Origin: Peribacillus muralis
GTDB taxonomy: Bacteria > Bacillota > Bacilli > Bacillales > DSM-1321
DNA: 64,000 bases
Direction of reading: 5' to 3'
Assembly (NCBI RefSeq): GCF_001439925.1
Contig: NZ_LMBV01000002.1
Location: 249,405-313,404, forward strand
The position numbers and the translations under genes were made by a program. A model generated the notes under the pieces. It was not told where the DNA came from and did no database searches. It saw only the letters and a program-made list of their open reading frames with translations. This document shows, in pieces, positions 42,536 to 52,075 of the stretch (position 1 is the stretch's first letter; each line of letters opens with the position of its first letter).

Positions 42536-42611
42536 AAAACATGGACAAAGTTAGGGAAGGCTTTGTTTGTAAAAAGGCAAAAGGAGCTGAGACCAGCTCC
42601 TGCAAGGGTGT

Positions 42612-42947
42612 TTATTGAATGTTGGAGCCGTATGGGAATTGGCTTTTATATCCTGAGAATTGCTGATAGGATTGGCTTAAGCTGTCAGTTTGCGCTTTTT
42701 CTAATCCGTACCAGCCTTTTTCGAACATTAGGTTATAGAGCTCGCGCTGCATTTCCTGGTTTTCTTTTGAAATGGAGAAAATGTCCTGGTATAACGCTTG
42801 GTTACTCATTTCGTGCAAGGCAACCGATAAGGAGTTACAGAAGTATTTTTCCGTAGTGAGCATATCATTTATAAAGTCCCTATCGTTCATTTGCGGGGTT
42901 TTTGCCACGGGAGTTTCTGGATTTTGGATTTTGTTTTGATTGGGCAT
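42612..42947 (-). CDS. CotF-like spore coat protein
   Basis: A 111-residue protein of the CotF/YhcQ-like spore coat family, with a helical ferritin-like pattern (MNDRDFINDMLTTEKYFCNS, then ALHEMSNQALYQDIFSISKE). It is predicted to be made in the mother cell or to be part of the coat. The ATG at 42947 follows AGGAGGG with good spacing; an in-frame TTG just before it is less likely. It follows the next coat gene by 13 bases, so the pair forms an operon. Confidence 0.82.
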   Translation of the reverse strand: MPNQNKIQNPETPVAKTPQMNDRDFINDMLTTEKYFCNSLSVALHEMSNQALYQDIFSISKENQEMQRELYNLMFEKGWYGLEKAQTDSLSQSYQQFSGYKSQFPYGSNIQ

Positions 42948-42960
42948 CAAGAACCCTCCT

Positions 42961-43239
42961 TTATTGGAATTGTTGTTGACTCTGAGTTTGGTTTGGGTCC
43001 AAGTGATTCAAGATCGTATCGTAATGACGCTGATGCATGAGGCCGCAGCGATTTAATGCGTCGATGATTTGCGGATCTTTACATTGCGTGGCAAAAAAAT
43101 GAGCTTTTTTGATTGCATTGAGATTCCATGAAAGCATATCGCTCAAGTATAAGCTGTCTTTTACCGATACCATTTCCGGCGGCTGCTTCATGAAGCCTGT
43201 GGACTGTTGTTGGCTGTTAAAAGAATTTTGCTGTTCCAT
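42961..43239 (-). CDS. CotF-like spore coat protein, short
   Basis: A 92-residue relative of the neighbouring coat protein, with a Gln-rich N- and C-terminus (NSFNSQQQS; QTQSQQQFQ) around a helical core (VSVKDSLYLSDMLSWNLNAI onwards). B. subtilis also has small CotF-like genes in pairs (yraD/yraF/yraG). AGGAGG precedes two adjacent ATGs; the second (43239) has the better seven-base spacing. It is first in the two-gene operon. No sporulation promoter was identified with confidence. Confidence 0.78.
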   Translation of the reverse strand: MEQQNSFNSQQQSTGFMKQPPEMVSVKDSLYLSDMLSWNLNAIKKAHFFATQCKDPQIIDALNRCGLMHQRHYDTILNHLDPNQTQSQQQFQ

Positions 43240-43389
43240 CATTCTGCCTCCTTTAAATGTTCATTAAACGCCTTTAATTTTCCCTAACGGACATATTATA
43301 TTCCTGCTTGTAAAGATCTGAAAATTTAATCAAATGATAAAATAAGCTTGTGCATCTATTTTCCAAAAAAATATTTGGAGGGGAAGCAG

Positions 43390-44307
43390 ATGGAGCAAAT
43401 GTTGAAGAATCTATTTTTATTTTTGTCCAAGAATAAAGGCATGACGAGGGCGGCGAAGAAATATGGACTTCGGTTTGGGGCATCCCGTTTCGTTGCCGGA
43501 GAGACTTTGGAGATGGCGTGTAAGGTCATTACGGATTTAAACAGGATGGGGCTTGCTGTAACCATTGATTATTTAGGTGAATTCATTGAGGATGAACAAG
43601 AAGCAAGGAAGATGGCAGATCAGTGTATAGAAGCGATTCGCATGATTGGCAGAAATAATCTCGATTCACAGCTTTCCTTGAAGTTGACCTCGATGGGCTT
43701 GGATGTGTCGGAGCGGGTCGTCATGGATAATATGCGGAGGATTTTGGAAGAGGCTAAAGTCCATCAGGTGTTTGTGACTCTTGATATGGAGGATTTTCCG
43801 CGTTGTCAGCCGACTTTGGATGTGTTCAAAACCTTAAGAGCTGAATATAATGAAGTGGGGACTGTCATTCAGGCTTATCTGTATCGCTCGGAAAAAGATA
43901 TTGCTGAACTGGATGAGCTTCATCCGAATTTAAGGCTTGTTAAGGGAGCCTATAAAGAATCAGGGGAAGTGGCTTTTGCCGAGAAAAAAGCTGTCGATGA
44001 TAATTTCAAGCAAATCATCAAGCAGCATGTATTGAATGGAAATTACACAGCGGTTGCCACACATGATGATAAAATCATCGATTATACGAAGGAACTGGTG
44101 AAAGACGAAGGAATCTCAGGTGATTCATTTGAATTTCAGATGTTATATGGCATCCGTAATGAAAAGCAGATTGAACTCGTCAAAGAAGGATACAAGGTAA
44201 GGGTCTATGTTCCATATGGTACGGATTGGTATGGATATTTCATGCGCCGCCTTGCGGAGAGACCTGCCAATATCGCTTTCGTGGTAAAAGGACTATTCAA
44301 GAAATAG
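43390..44307 (+). CDS. fadM: Proline dehydrogenase
   Basis: A 305-residue FAD-dependent proline dehydrogenase that oxidises proline to pyrroline-5-carboxylate. The TIM-barrel core shows LSLKLTSMGLD, VTLDMEDFPRC, VIQAYLYRSEKDI, RLVKGAYKES, ATHDDKII and FEFQMLYGIR, in the family order. In B. subtilis a gene of this kind (yusM, fadM) sits beside the fadNAE operon, as here, with yuzL between. The ATG at 43390 has TTTGGAGGGG upstream. No P5C dehydrogenase is in the window. The symbol follows the B. subtilis neighbour. Confidence 0.9.
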   Translation: MEQMLKNLFLFLSKNKGMTRAAKKYGLRFGASRFVAGETLEMACKVITDLNRMGLAVTIDYLGEFIEDEQEARKMADQCIEAIRMIGRNNLDSQLSLKLTSMGLDVSERVVMDNMRRILEEAKVHQVFVTLDMEDFPRCQPTLDVFKTLRAEYNEVGTVIQAYLYRSEKDIAELDELHPNLRLVKGAYKESGEVAFAEKKAVDDNFKQIIKQHVLNGNYTAVATHDDKIIDYTKELVKDEGISGDSFEFQMLYGIRNEKQIELVKEGYKVRVYVPYGTDWYGYFMRRLAERPANIAFVVKGLFKK

Positions 44308-44348
44308 AAAGCCGCCCCGGATAAGGGACGGCTGCTCAAATAAAACAT

Positions 44349-44480
44349 TCATTTTTTGAATTGGTTGTTCTGGCTGTTCACTTTATTGATCCCATGTTGA
44401 CGTTCACGGCCTGGGCCGGCATTGCCTTTGACGCTTGCTGCACTTACAGCCGCTTTGGAAGGATTATCTTTACGCTTCAT
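44349..44480 (-). CDS. yuzL: YuzL-like small protein
   Basis: A 43-residue ORF on the minus strand (MKRKDNPSKAAVSAASVKGN, then a Gly/Arg/Asn/Gln-rich tail ending NQFKK). GCAGGAGGTGAC precedes the ATG at a good distance. It is basic, with Ser-Ala-Val-Lys-Gly repeats, and resembles YuzL of B. subtilis, which lies at the same place between fadM and fadN. A link to spore proteins is possible but unproven. A hairpin AGCCGCCCC/GGGACGGCT at 44310-44333 may end it. It is antisense to the fadN leader region and would be missed by a 60-residue cut-off. Confidence 0.75.
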   Translation of the reverse strand: MKRKDNPSKAAVSAASVKGNAGPGRERQHGINKVNSQNNQFKK

Positions 44481-44646
44481 TATATAAGTCACCTCCTGCC
44501 CGATTATTTTCTACTGAACCGAGGGGAATTAAACAAAGGAAATTGTGTAAAAAAATATTTTTTTTCCTGTTTAATCATTGCGGAATTTCCAAATATATTC
44601 TATATTAGTAATAAGAAAAAATATTCAAAATTTTTTAGATTAAAAA

Positions 44647-44664
44647 TGAATGAGCATTCATTCA
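44647..44664. promoter_or_regulatory. FadR operator of the fadNAE operon
   Basis: TGAATGA-GCAT-TCATTCA is a perfect 7-bp palindrome that matches the B. subtilis FadR (YsiA) consensus TGAATGAMTANTCATTCA except at two central positions. It lies about 27 bases before the fadN start. FadR would repress until long-chain acyl-CoA appears. Confidence 0.85.
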
Positions 44665-44690
44665 ATACATTGCGTAAGGGGGATATAAAC

Positions 44691-47075
44691 TTGGTTCGAC
44701 AAATACGAAAGGCTGCTGTTCTAGGGTCAGGAGTTATGGGATCAGGGATCGCTGCACACCTTGCTAACATCGGCATTCCGACTTTATTATTGGATATTGT
44801 ACCTCGTGAACTTACTGAGGATGAAAAGAAAAAGGGTTTAACACTAGAACATAAACAAGTACGTAACCGCATCAGCCAGAATGCGATTACTAAGCTTTTA
44901 AAACAAAAACCGGCACCGTTATCGGCAAAGGGTAATCTTGCGCTAATCGAGGCGGGAAACCTCGAAGATGATTTAAGCCGTTTGAAGGATGTCGATTGGG
45001 TTATCGAAGTGGTCGTAGAGAAACTGGAAGTGAAGAAAAGTGTCTTTGCAAAGGTTGATCAGCATCGTAAACCAGGAAGCATCATTTCATCGAATACATC
45101 TGGAATTTCAATCGAGGCGATGAAAGAAGGACGTTCAGAGGACTTCCAAAAACATTTCCTTGGAACCCATTTCTTCAATCCGCCACGCTACTTAAAATTG
45201 CTGGAAATCATACCTACTAAAGCAACTTCTCCAGAAGTGCTTGAATATATGAAACAATTTGGCGAGAATGTACTCGGAAAAGGAGTCGTCGAAGCCAAGG
45301 ATACACCAAACTTCATCGCAAACCGGATTGGCACATACGGCTTGCTGGTCACTCTTCGGGAAATGCAAAAAGGCGGCTACAGTGTTGGCGAGGTCGATTC
45401 AGTAACCGGTCCGTTAATCGGAAGAGCAACTAGCGCGACTTTCCGGACACTCGATGTAGTAGGCTTGGATACTTTTTCACATGTTGCGAAAAACGTGTAT
45501 GACCAAGTGGATGGAGAAGAAAAAGAAGTTTTCAACATTCCTGCATTCATGAATGAAATGCTGGAAAAGGGATGGCTTGGAAGCAAGTCGGGTCAAGGCT
45601 TCTTCTTGAAAAAAGGCAAGGAAATCCTTGAATTGAATCCCGACTCTCTTGAATATGAAGCACGAAAGAAACTAAAGACGCCTTCCACTGAAATTGCTAA
45701 ACAGGCCAAGGGCTTGGCAAACAAAATGAAAGCGCTTGTTTATAGTGATGACCGTGCCGGCCAATTGCTTTGGAACGTGCTGAATCCTGCGCTTGTGTAC
45801 TCTGCGCAACTGCTTGGCGACATCGCCGATGATATCGTGGCGATCGATCAAGCGATGAAATGGGGCTTCGGATGGTCCACGGGTCCTTTTGAAACATGGG
45901 ATGCGATCGGTGTAGATAAGTCGGTAGCCCGCATGGAAGCTGAAGGCATAACAGTCCCACAATGGGTGAAGGAAATGCTTGCCAAGGGATTCACGTCTTT
46001 CTATAAAGAGGAAAATGGCATCAAGCATTACTATGATAATGGTGAATATAAAGAGCTTGTCGAAAACCCTAAAGTGATCAATCTTAAAGCGATCAAGAAG
46101 CAAAAGGGCGTAATCAAGAAAAACAGCGGTGCAAGCTTGATTGATATCGGCGATGGGGTTGCTCTTCTGGAATTCACATCCCCGAATAATGCAATCGGTC
46201 TCGATATCATGCAAATGATCAATGCGGCAGTCGATGAAGCGGAAGCGAATTTTAAAGGCTTGGTAATCGGAAATCAAGGCAAAAACTTCTGTGTCGGCGC
46301 CAATATTGCGATGATGCTGATGGAAGCCCAAGATGACAATATTTTTGAACTGGATATGGTCATCAGCCAATTCCAGAAGGCCATGCTGAAAATTAAATAC
46401 AGTGCCGTTCCTGTAGTGGTGGCTCCGTTCAATATGACTCTTGGCGGCGGTGCCGAAGTATCGCTTCCTGCTGCACGCATCCAGGCAACGACAGAAACAT
46501 ATATGGGTCTTGTCGAGGCTGGTGTCGGGTTGATCCCAGGCGGTGGCGGAACGAAGGAGCTTTACGTGAAGACATTGAAGAATATGCCAAAGGGCGTCGA
46601 CTTTGACTTGCAGAAAGTGGCCAACCAAGTTTTTGAAACGGTCGCGATGGCAAAAGTTTCGACATCCGCTGAGGAGGCACGGGGGAACAATTTCCTAAAC
46701 TCTTCTGATGGAATCAGCGTGAATGCGGACCATCAGCTTTATGATGCAAAGCAGGCAGTACTTTCCATGCATGAACAAGGGTATACCGCTCCAGTCCGCA
46801 CGAAGATTCCGGTCGTGGGCGAAACGGGATATGCCGCACTTCTATTGGGGGCGGAATCGATGCGCCTTTCCGGATTCTTATCCGAACATGATCTTGTCAT
46901 AGCAAAAGAGCTTGCATACGTCCTTTCCGGAGGCAAACTTCCATATGGAACGGAAGTGGATGAACAGTATATCTTGAATCTTGAGAAACAAGCGTTCCTG
47001 AAACTGATATCGACTCCGAAATCCCAAGCAAGGATGCAGCACATGCTCGTTAAAGGTAAACCACTCCGTAATTGA
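44691..47075 (+). CDS. fadN: 3-hydroxyacyl-CoA dehydrogenase/enoyl-CoA hydratase FadN
   Basis: A 794-residue bifunctional beta-oxidation enzyme. The N-terminal half is an NAD-binding 3-hydroxyacyl-CoA dehydrogenase (AVLGSGVMGSGIAAHLANIG near residues 8-27). The C-terminal half is an enoyl-CoA hydratase/isomerase domain with LVIGNQGKNFCVGAN and VEAGVGLIPGGGG. The start is TTG, because AAGGGGGAT precedes it and this gives close to the B. subtilis FadN length. The frame is open 110 codons upstream, but that stretch holds yuzL antisense and the FadR box, so it is not coding. It is first gene of the fadNAE operon. Confidence 0.92.
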   Translation: MVRQIRKAAVLGSGVMGSGIAAHLANIGIPTLLLDIVPRELTEDEKKKGLTLEHKQVRNRISQNAITKLLKQKPAPLSAKGNLALIEAGNLEDDLSRLKDVDWVIEVVVEKLEVKKSVFAKVDQHRKPGSIISSNTSGISIEAMKEGRSEDFQKHFLGTHFFNPPRYLKLLEIIPTKATSPEVLEYMKQFGENVLGKGVVEAKDTPNFIANRIGTYGLLVTLREMQKGGYSVGEVDSVTGPLIGRATSATFRTLDVVGLDTFSHVAKNVYDQVDGEEKEVFNIPAFMNEMLEKGWLGSKSGQGFFLKKGKEILELNPDSLEYEARKKLKTPSTEIAKQAKGLANKMKALVYSDDRAGQLLWNVLNPALVYSAQLLGDIADDIVAIDQAMKWGFGWSTGPFETWDAIGVDKSVARMEAEGITVPQWVKEMLAKGFTSFYKEENGIKHYYDNGEYKELVENPKVINLKAIKKQKGVIKKNSGASLIDIGDGVALLEFTSPNNAIGLDIMQMINAAVDEAEANFKGLVIGNQGKNFCVGANIAMMLMEAQDDNIFELDMVISQFQKAMLKIKYSAVPVVVAPFNMTLGGGAEVSLPAARIQATTETYMGLVEAGVGLIPGGGGTKELYVKTLKNMPKGVDFDLQKVANQVFETVAMAKVSTSAEEARGNNFLNSSDGISVNADHQLYDAKQAVLSMHEQGYTAPVRTKIPVVGETGYAALLLGAESMRLSGFLSEHDLVIAKELAYVLSGGKLPYGTEVDEQYILNLEKQAFLKLISTPKSQARMQHMLVKGKPLRN

Positions 47076-47154
47076 TGAAGTACTGAAATAGATGGTGAAA
47101 TCAAAAAAGAAGCTTAATGGATTAATAGCTTAAAAATGAGTTAGGGGGATCCTC

Positions 47155-48333
47155 ATGAAAGAAGCGGTAATAGTTGCTGGAGCAAGGACTCCGGTAGGAA
47201 GAGCGAAGAAAGGTTCTCTTGCTAATGTTCGTCCTGATGATTTAGGGGCACTGGTTGTAAAGGAAACGTTAAAACGTGCAGGGAATTATGAAGGGAACAT
47301 CGATGATTTGATCATCGGTTGTGCGATGCCCGAGGCCGAGCAAGGTCTGAACATGGCGCGTAACATTGGCGCGTTGGCAGGATTGCCTTACACAGTACCG
47401 GCCATAACCATCAATCGTTATTGTTCAAGCGGACTTCAAAGCATTGCGTATGGAGCGGAGAGAATCATGCTTGGCCAAAGTGATACAGTCATTGCCGGCG
47501 GTGCAGAGTCGATGAGTCTTGTGCCGATGATGGGCCATGTGACACGTCCGAATGCGCAGCTTGCGGAGACCGCCCCGGAATATTATATGGGAATGGGCCA
47601 CACGGCTGAAGCCGTTGCAAAAAAATACGGCATTTCCCGTAATGATCAAGATGCGTTTGCCGTAAGAAGTCATCAAAGGGCGGCCAAGGCCATTGCCGAA
47701 GGAAAGTTTACCGATGAAATCGTACCGGTTGATGTAACCCTTCGCTCAGTTGGGCCTGATCTTAAATTAAAGGAAAAATCATTCACATTTGCACAGGACG
47801 AGGGTGTCCGTGCTGGAACGACAGCGGAAATTCTCAATAAACTAAGACCTGCATTCTCCGTTACGGGATCCGTCACTGCAGGGAATTCATCGCAAACGAG
47901 TGATGGAGCTGCCGCGGTCATGGTCATGGATGGGGAAAAGGCTTCTTCATTGGGGATGAAGCCGATTGGAAAATTCCGTTCCTTTGCAGTGGCAGGGGTA
48001 CCGCCCGAAATAATGGGGATCGGTCCGATCGCTGCCATTCCGAAAGCTTTGAAACTAGCAGGTCTTGAGCTATCCGACATTGGTTTATTTGAATTGAATG
48101 AAGCCTTCGCTTCTCAATCGATCCAGATCATTCGTGAGCTGGGATTGAATGAAGAGATTGTTAATGTGAATGGTGGAGCGATTGCCTTAGGACATCCGCT
48201 TGGCTGTTCGGGAGCCAAATTGACATTAAGCCTTCTACATGAAATGAAGCGCAGAAACCAGCAATTCGGAGTCGTGACAATGTGTATCGGCGGCGGTATG
48301 GGTGCTGCTGGAGTCTTTGAATTATTAGCGTAA
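47155..48333 (+). CDS. fadA: Acetyl-CoA acyltransferase (3-ketoacyl-CoA thiolase) FadA
   Basis: A 392-residue degradative thiolase that cleaves 3-ketoacyl-CoA to acetyl-CoA and a shortened acyl-CoA. Nucleophile C90 lies in [11 protein letters not shown]. The catalytic His is in [15 protein letters not shown] and the second Cys in [11 protein letters not shown]. Second gene of the fadNAE operon, 79 bases after fadN, with TTAGGGGGA before the ATG. It works with the upstream FadN and downstream FadE. Confidence 0.93.
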   Translation: MKEAVIVAGARTPVGRAKKGSLANVRPDDLGALVVKETLKRAGNYEGNIDDLIIGCAMPEAEQGLNMARNIGALAGLPYTVPAITINRYCSSGLQSIAYGAERIMLGQSDTVIAGGAESMSLVPMMGHVTRPNAQLAETAPEYYMGMGHTAEAVAKKYGISRNDQDAFAVRSHQRAAKAIAEGKFTDEIVPVDVTLRSVGPDLKLKEKSFTFAQDEGVRAGTTAEILNKLRPAFSVTGSVTAGNSSQTSDGAAAVMVMDGEKASSLGMKPIGKFRSFAVAGVPPEIMGIGPIAAIPKALKLAGLELSDIGLFELNEAFASQSIQIIRELGLNEEIVNVNGGAIALGHPLGCSGAKLTLSLLHEMKRRNQQFGVVTMCIGGGMGAAGVFELLA

Positions 48334-48405
48334 TTCCATCCTTCCGAAAGCTTTCAGATGCTTCCGGCGGGTTCCATGATCATAAATCATTTAGGAGGAA
48401 ATAAC

Positions 48406-50193
48406 ATGTCCAATCAAACAACAGAAAACCTTATAAAAGGTGGAGCTTTTTTAGTAGAAGATATTACGTATGATCAAGTGTTTACACCTGAAGATTATTC
48501 AGATGAGCACAAAATGATTGCCAAAACTACGGAAGATTTCGTTTTGAATGAAATTTTGCCGCAAGTTGAACATATTGAAAACCATGAATTCGACCGTTCG
48601 GTAAAATTACTGAAGGATGCAGGCCAAATTGGTTTACTGGGTGCTGACGTTCCTGAGGAATACAGCGGGTTGGGGCTTGATAAAATCAGTTCTGCGTTAA
48701 TTACGGAAAAAATGGCTCTTTCAGGTGGCTTCGGCATTACGCATGGTGCACATGTAGGAATCGGATCTTTGCCAATCGTATTATTCGGTAATGAAGATCA
48801 AAAGAAAAAATATCTGCCTTTACTGGCAACTGGTGAGAAAATTGCCGCATATGCTTTAACGGAGCCAAGCTCGGGATCGGATGCTTTAGGAGCGAAAACG
48901 ACAGCGAAATTGAATGCTGAAGGCACACACTATATTTTAAATGGTGAGAAGCAGTGGATTACTAATGCAGGCTTTGCAGATGTATTCGTAGTATACGCAA
49001 AAATCGATGGCGAACAATTCTCCGCCTTCATTGTCGAGCGCGAATATAAGGGTGTGTCCACTGGTGCCGAAGAGAAGAAAATGGGCATCAAAAGCTCATC
49101 TACACGTACTTTAATCCTGGAAGATGTTCATGTACCGGTTGAAAATCTTTTGGGTGTAGCCGGAAAAGGGCATGTCATCGCTTTCAATATCTTGAATATT
49201 GGCCGTTATAAATTAGGTGTGGGTGCTGTCGGCGGATCAAAACGCGCTCTTGAAATTACAGCTGCCTATACGAATCAACGTCAACAGTTCAAAACGAAGA
49301 TTTCCGATTTTAACTTGACGAAGGAGAAGCTTGCAACGATGGCTGCCAAGATTTATGCAGCGGAGAGCTCGGTCTACCGTACGGTCGGTCTTTATGAACA
49401 AAGACAAAGCAAGCTGACGGACGAGCAAGTGAAAGATGGCAAATCAATGGCGGCTGCGGTTGCAGAATATGCGATTGAATGTTCATTGAACAAATTCTTC
49501 GCTTCCGAAGTATTGGATTACGTAACGGACGAAGGCGTACAGCTACACGGCGGTTATGGCTTCATGCAGGAGTACGAAATTGAAAAAGCGTATCGTGATT
49601 CCCGCATTAACCGGATCTTCGAAGGTACAAATGAAATCAATCGCCTACTTGTACCGGGAACATTCCTGAAAAAGGCTCTTAAAGGGGAATTGCCGCTTCT
49701 TCAAAAGGCTCAAGGACTGCAAGAGGAATTAATGATGATGATGCCGGAAGAACCTGGCGATGAGACTTTGGCACAAGAAAAAATGCTCGTTAGAAATGCC
49801 AAGAAAATCGGTATTTTGGCAGCTGGCCTTGCTGCACAGAAATTCGGCAAAAATCTTGATCAAGAACAAGAAATCCTCTCCAACATTGCTGACATCGCAT
49901 CGCTTGCGTATGCTGCAGAGTCGGTCGTATTACGTACGGAAAAAGCGATTGCGGCTACAGGCTTGGAAAAGAACAAACAAAAGGTCCTTTACACTGAAAT
50001 TTTCGTTCAAGAAGCATTCAATGAACTTGAACAGCATGCAAAGGAAACGTTAATTGCCGTAGAAACTGGTGATACTCTTCGCATCATGCTTTCTTCGCTT
50101 CGCAAGTTGACTAGACATACCCCAATCAATGTCATTGCGAAAAAACGTGAAGCTTCCGTAAAGGTAATTGAAATGGAGAAATACGCACTATAA
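48406..50193 (+). CDS. fadE: Acyl-CoA dehydrogenase FadE
   Basis: A 595-residue FAD acyl-CoA dehydrogenase, with the usual first domains (MALSGGFGITHGAHVGIG; YALTEPSSGSDALGAKT for FAD binding) and a long C-terminal extension. The catalytic base is probably the Glu in YRDSRINRIFEGTNEIN near residue 408. Size matches the Bacillus FadE type. The ATG at 48406 has TTAGGAGGAAATAAC upstream, and an earlier in-frame ATG lacks this. It is the last gene of fadNAE and ends with a terminator. Confidence 0.93.
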   Translation: MSNQTTENLIKGGAFLVEDITYDQVFTPEDYSDEHKMIAKTTEDFVLNEILPQVEHIENHEFDRSVKLLKDAGQIGLLGADVPEEYSGLGLDKISSALITEKMALSGGFGITHGAHVGIGSLPIVLFGNEDQKKKYLPLLATGEKIAAYALTEPSSGSDALGAKTTAKLNAEGTHYILNGEKQWITNAGFADVFVVYAKIDGEQFSAFIVEREYKGVSTGAEEKKMGIKSSSTRTLILEDVHVPVENLLGVAGKGHVIAFNILNIGRYKLGVGAVGGSKRALEITAAYTNQRQQFKTKISDFNLTKEKLATMAAKIYAAESSVYRTVGLYEQRQSKLTDEQVKDGKSMAAAVAEYAIECSLNKFFASEVLDYVTDEGVQLHGGYGFMQEYEIEKAYRDSRINRIFEGTNEINRLLVPGTFLKKALKGELPLLQKAQGLQEELMMMMPEEPGDETLAQEKMLVRNAKKIGILAAGLAAQKFGKNLDQEQEILSNIADIASLAYAAESVVLRTEKAIAATGLEKNKQKVLYTEIFVQEAFNELEQHAKETLIAVETGDTLRIMLSSLRKLTRHTPINVIAKKREASVKVIEMEKYAL

Positions 50194-50210
50194 GTGAAAA
50201 GAATGGGTTC

Positions 50211-50250
50211 AATAAAGGGAATGCCCGCAATGGGCTTCCCTTTATTTTCT
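50211..50250 (+). terminator. Terminator of fadNAE
   Basis: The stem AATAAAGGGAA/TTCCCTTTATT, with an inner GCCC/GGGC, is followed by TTT. Confidence 0.85.
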
Positions 50251-50334
50251 TTGTTCAAAACGGGTTGGGAATTGAAAGTCATTTCGTTGTATTGCTTGGT
50301 GAAAACGGGTATTCTATTGATAGGTGGTGAAACG

Positions 50335-50691
50335 ATGGGCTTAATATTATATTGGTACCCAAAATGCGGCACATGCCGCAATGCGAAGAAGTGGTTGGAT
50401 AATCATGAACTGCAATATGAAGCGATCCATATAGCGGAAAATCCGCCTTCTCGAACTGAAATCGAACAACTGTATAAAACGAGCGGGTTAGAGTTGAAGA
50501 AGTTCTTCAATATTAGCGGTCAAAAATATCGGGAGCTGGGCTTGAAGGACAAGCTTAAAAAAGCTACTGAAGCCGAAATGCTCGATATATTGGCGACTGA
50601 TGGAATGCTTCTGAAAAGGCCGATTGTTACGGATGGTACCAAAGTGACTGTGGGCTTCAAAGAAGAGCAATTCGAACAGGTCTGGAACTAA
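50335..50691 (+). CDS. yusI: ArsC/Spx-family protein YusI
   Basis: A 118-residue thioredoxin-fold protein of the ArsC/Spx family. The CxxC motif is C11-G-T-C14 in WYPKCGTCRNAKKW. RPIVTDG near residue 99 is the conserved loop before the last helix. These proteins are either arsenate reductase-like or RNA polymerase-binding; YusI of B. subtilis is not well defined. The ATG at 50335 is preceded by AGGTGGTGAAACG. Earlier in-frame ATG codons lie in the fadE terminator and are rejected. Same position as in B. subtilis. Confidence 0.85.
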   Translation: MGLILYWYPKCGTCRNAKKWLDNHELQYEAIHIAENPPSRTEIEQLYKTSGLELKKFFNISGQKYRELGLKDKLKKATEAEMLDILATDGMLLKRPIVTDGTKVTVGFKEEQFEQVWN

Positions 50692-50786
50692 AATTATACA
50701 AAAATTTGGTTAATTCCTTACGTAAACAATATTTCTATCTTATAATGTAGTAGTAAATACAAGCTGTACATATGGAGGGAATAATA

Positions 50787-51170
50787 ATGACAACAACACC
50801 AAAAGAACTTCGTTACACGAAAGAACATGAATGGGTCAAAACGGAAGATGGGACAGTGCGCATCGGGATAACGGCTTTTGCCCAATCGGAGCTTGGTGAC
50901 ATCGTTTTCGTCGAGCTTCCTGAAATCGGTGACGAGCTTAAAGCCAACGAGCCATTTGGAAGTGTTGAATCGGTTAAGACCGTTTCCGAGCTTTATGCGC
51001 CGATCAGCGGCAAGGTTGTCGAAGTGAACGATGAATTAAGTGACAACCCTGAATATGTCAATGAATCTCCTTTCGAAAAAGCATGGATGATCGTGGTTGA
51101 ACCAACAAACAGCAGTGATGTTGAAGAACTAATGAGTGCGGAAGAATATGAGAGCTTAATTAACGGGTAA
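50787..51170 (+). CDS. gcvH: Glycine cleavage system H protein
   Basis: A 127-residue lipoyl carrier protein. The lipoylation site is K64 in [15 protein letters not shown]. It shuttles the aminomethyl group between P, T and L proteins. In Gram-positive bacteria it also serves as the substrate for lipoyl transfer to 2-oxoacid dehydrogenases. The ATG at 50787 has GGAGG eight bases upstream; an earlier in-frame ATG overlaps this site. The gene stands apart from gcvT/gcvP, as in B. subtilis. A weak GC-rich hairpin follows. Confidence 0.94.
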   Translation: MTTTPKELRYTKEHEWVKTEDGTVRIGITAFAQSELGDIVFVELPEIGDELKANEPFGSVESVKTVSELYAPISGKVVEVNDELSDNPEYVNESPFEKAWMIVVEPTNSSDVEELMSAEEYESLING

Positions 51171-51262
51171 AACGAAGGAGAGGGGCCCCTGAATAGGGTC
51201 TGCTCTCTTTTTCCTTTTGTACCTGGCAGTTGTCCACATAATTCGTGAGATGGAGTGATGAC

Positions 51263-51613
51263 ATGGAATGCGGCGAATTCGATAAGGTGATCATTGTAGA
51301 AGGCAGTTCCGACAGAAAAAAGGTTGCCTCCGTTATAAATGAAGATGTCGAAATACGATGTACGAATGGGACCATTTCAATAACCAAGCTCGATGAATTG
51401 GTGGATGAATTGTTGGACCGTGATGTTTATCTCCTTTTTGACGCAGATGAGTCAGGAGAAAAGCTGCGAAAGCAATTTCGAAGGGAAATGCCGGAGGCGA
51501 ACCACCTGTACATTAATAAAATGTACAAAGAAGTGGAAAGCTCGCCGGAGCATCATATCGCAACTGTGCTTTTAGCCGCCAACATGAAAGTTAAGACGAA
51601 ATTTTTAAGTTAA
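51263..51613 (+). CDS. yusF: Toprim-domain protein YusF
   Basis: A 116-residue protein that is little more than a TOPRIM domain, with the acidic residues IIVEGSSDRKKV near the N-terminus and LLFDADESGEKLRK near residue 59. Such small TOPRIM proteins resemble primase/RNase M5-like folds, and metal-dependent phosphotransfer is possible. YusF itself has no assigned function. The ATG at 51263 is preceded by GGAGTGATGAC; an in-frame ATG at 51245 lacks a site. It lies downstream of gcvH and just before yusE, as in B. subtilis. Confidence 0.82.
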   Translation: MECGEFDKVIIVEGSSDRKKVASVINEDVEIRCTNGTISITKLDELVDELLDRDVYLLFDADESGEKLRKQFRREMPEANHLYINKMYKEVESSPEHHIATVLLAANMKVKTKFLS

Positions 51614-51628
51614 AGGGTGAACGACTAA

Positions 51629-51940
51629 GTGATGCAGGAATGGAATGAAGAAGCGTGCAAGCTTGCTATTGAAAACGGAGAGACCTTTTGTTTATATTTA
51701 TATACGCCCTTATGCGGCACCTGTCAGGTTGCCTCCAAGATGCTGACGATATCTTTGCAATTATTCCCGGAAATGATGGCAGGCAAAATGAATATGAACT
51801 ATGTCCAAACGATGGCACAATCGTATGAAATCGAAAGTGTCCCTTGTTTATTGCTTTTCAAGGGAGGACAGCTGCATACAAAAATATATGCCTTTCAATC
51901 CGTACCATATCTGTATGGCTTGCTTAAGGAGATCAGTTAA
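51629..51940 (+). CDS. yusE: Thioredoxin-like protein YusE
   Basis: A 103-residue thioredoxin-fold protein, with CGTC redox motif near residues 29-32 (LYTPLCGTCQVASKM). It follows yusF by 15 bases and probably forms one operon with it. The start is taken at GTG 51629, with AAAGGGTG nine bases before it; the adjacent ATG 51632 is nearly equally possible. Substrates are unknown. The YusE relatives are cytoplasmic thiol-disulfide proteins. Confidence 0.83.
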   Translation: MMQEWNEEACKLAIENGETFCLYLYTPLCGTCQVASKMLTISLQLFPEMMAGKMNMNYVQTMAQSYEIESVPCLLLFKGGQLHTKIYAFQSVPYLYGLLKEIS

Positions 51941-52075
51941 GAAACCAATCGGAAGGGGATTGGTTTTTTAGCTGTCGCTTTGCACGAAAAACAAAGAATA
52001 TTCTAAAAATTAATTGACTGAATAATGGTAAAATGATATATTTTGAATGAAGCAAAGTAAGTTTTAATTTAATAG

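Noticed and set aside
44361-44690. N-terminal extension of FadN by 110 residues
   Set aside because: It contains the FadR palindrome and the yuzL gene on the other strand; a ribosome site at the TTG 44691 and the normal FadN length argue against it.
45672-46628. A long minus-strand frame opposite fadN
   Set aside because: It mirrors the codon pattern of the well-supported fadN gene and has no ribosome site or family features.
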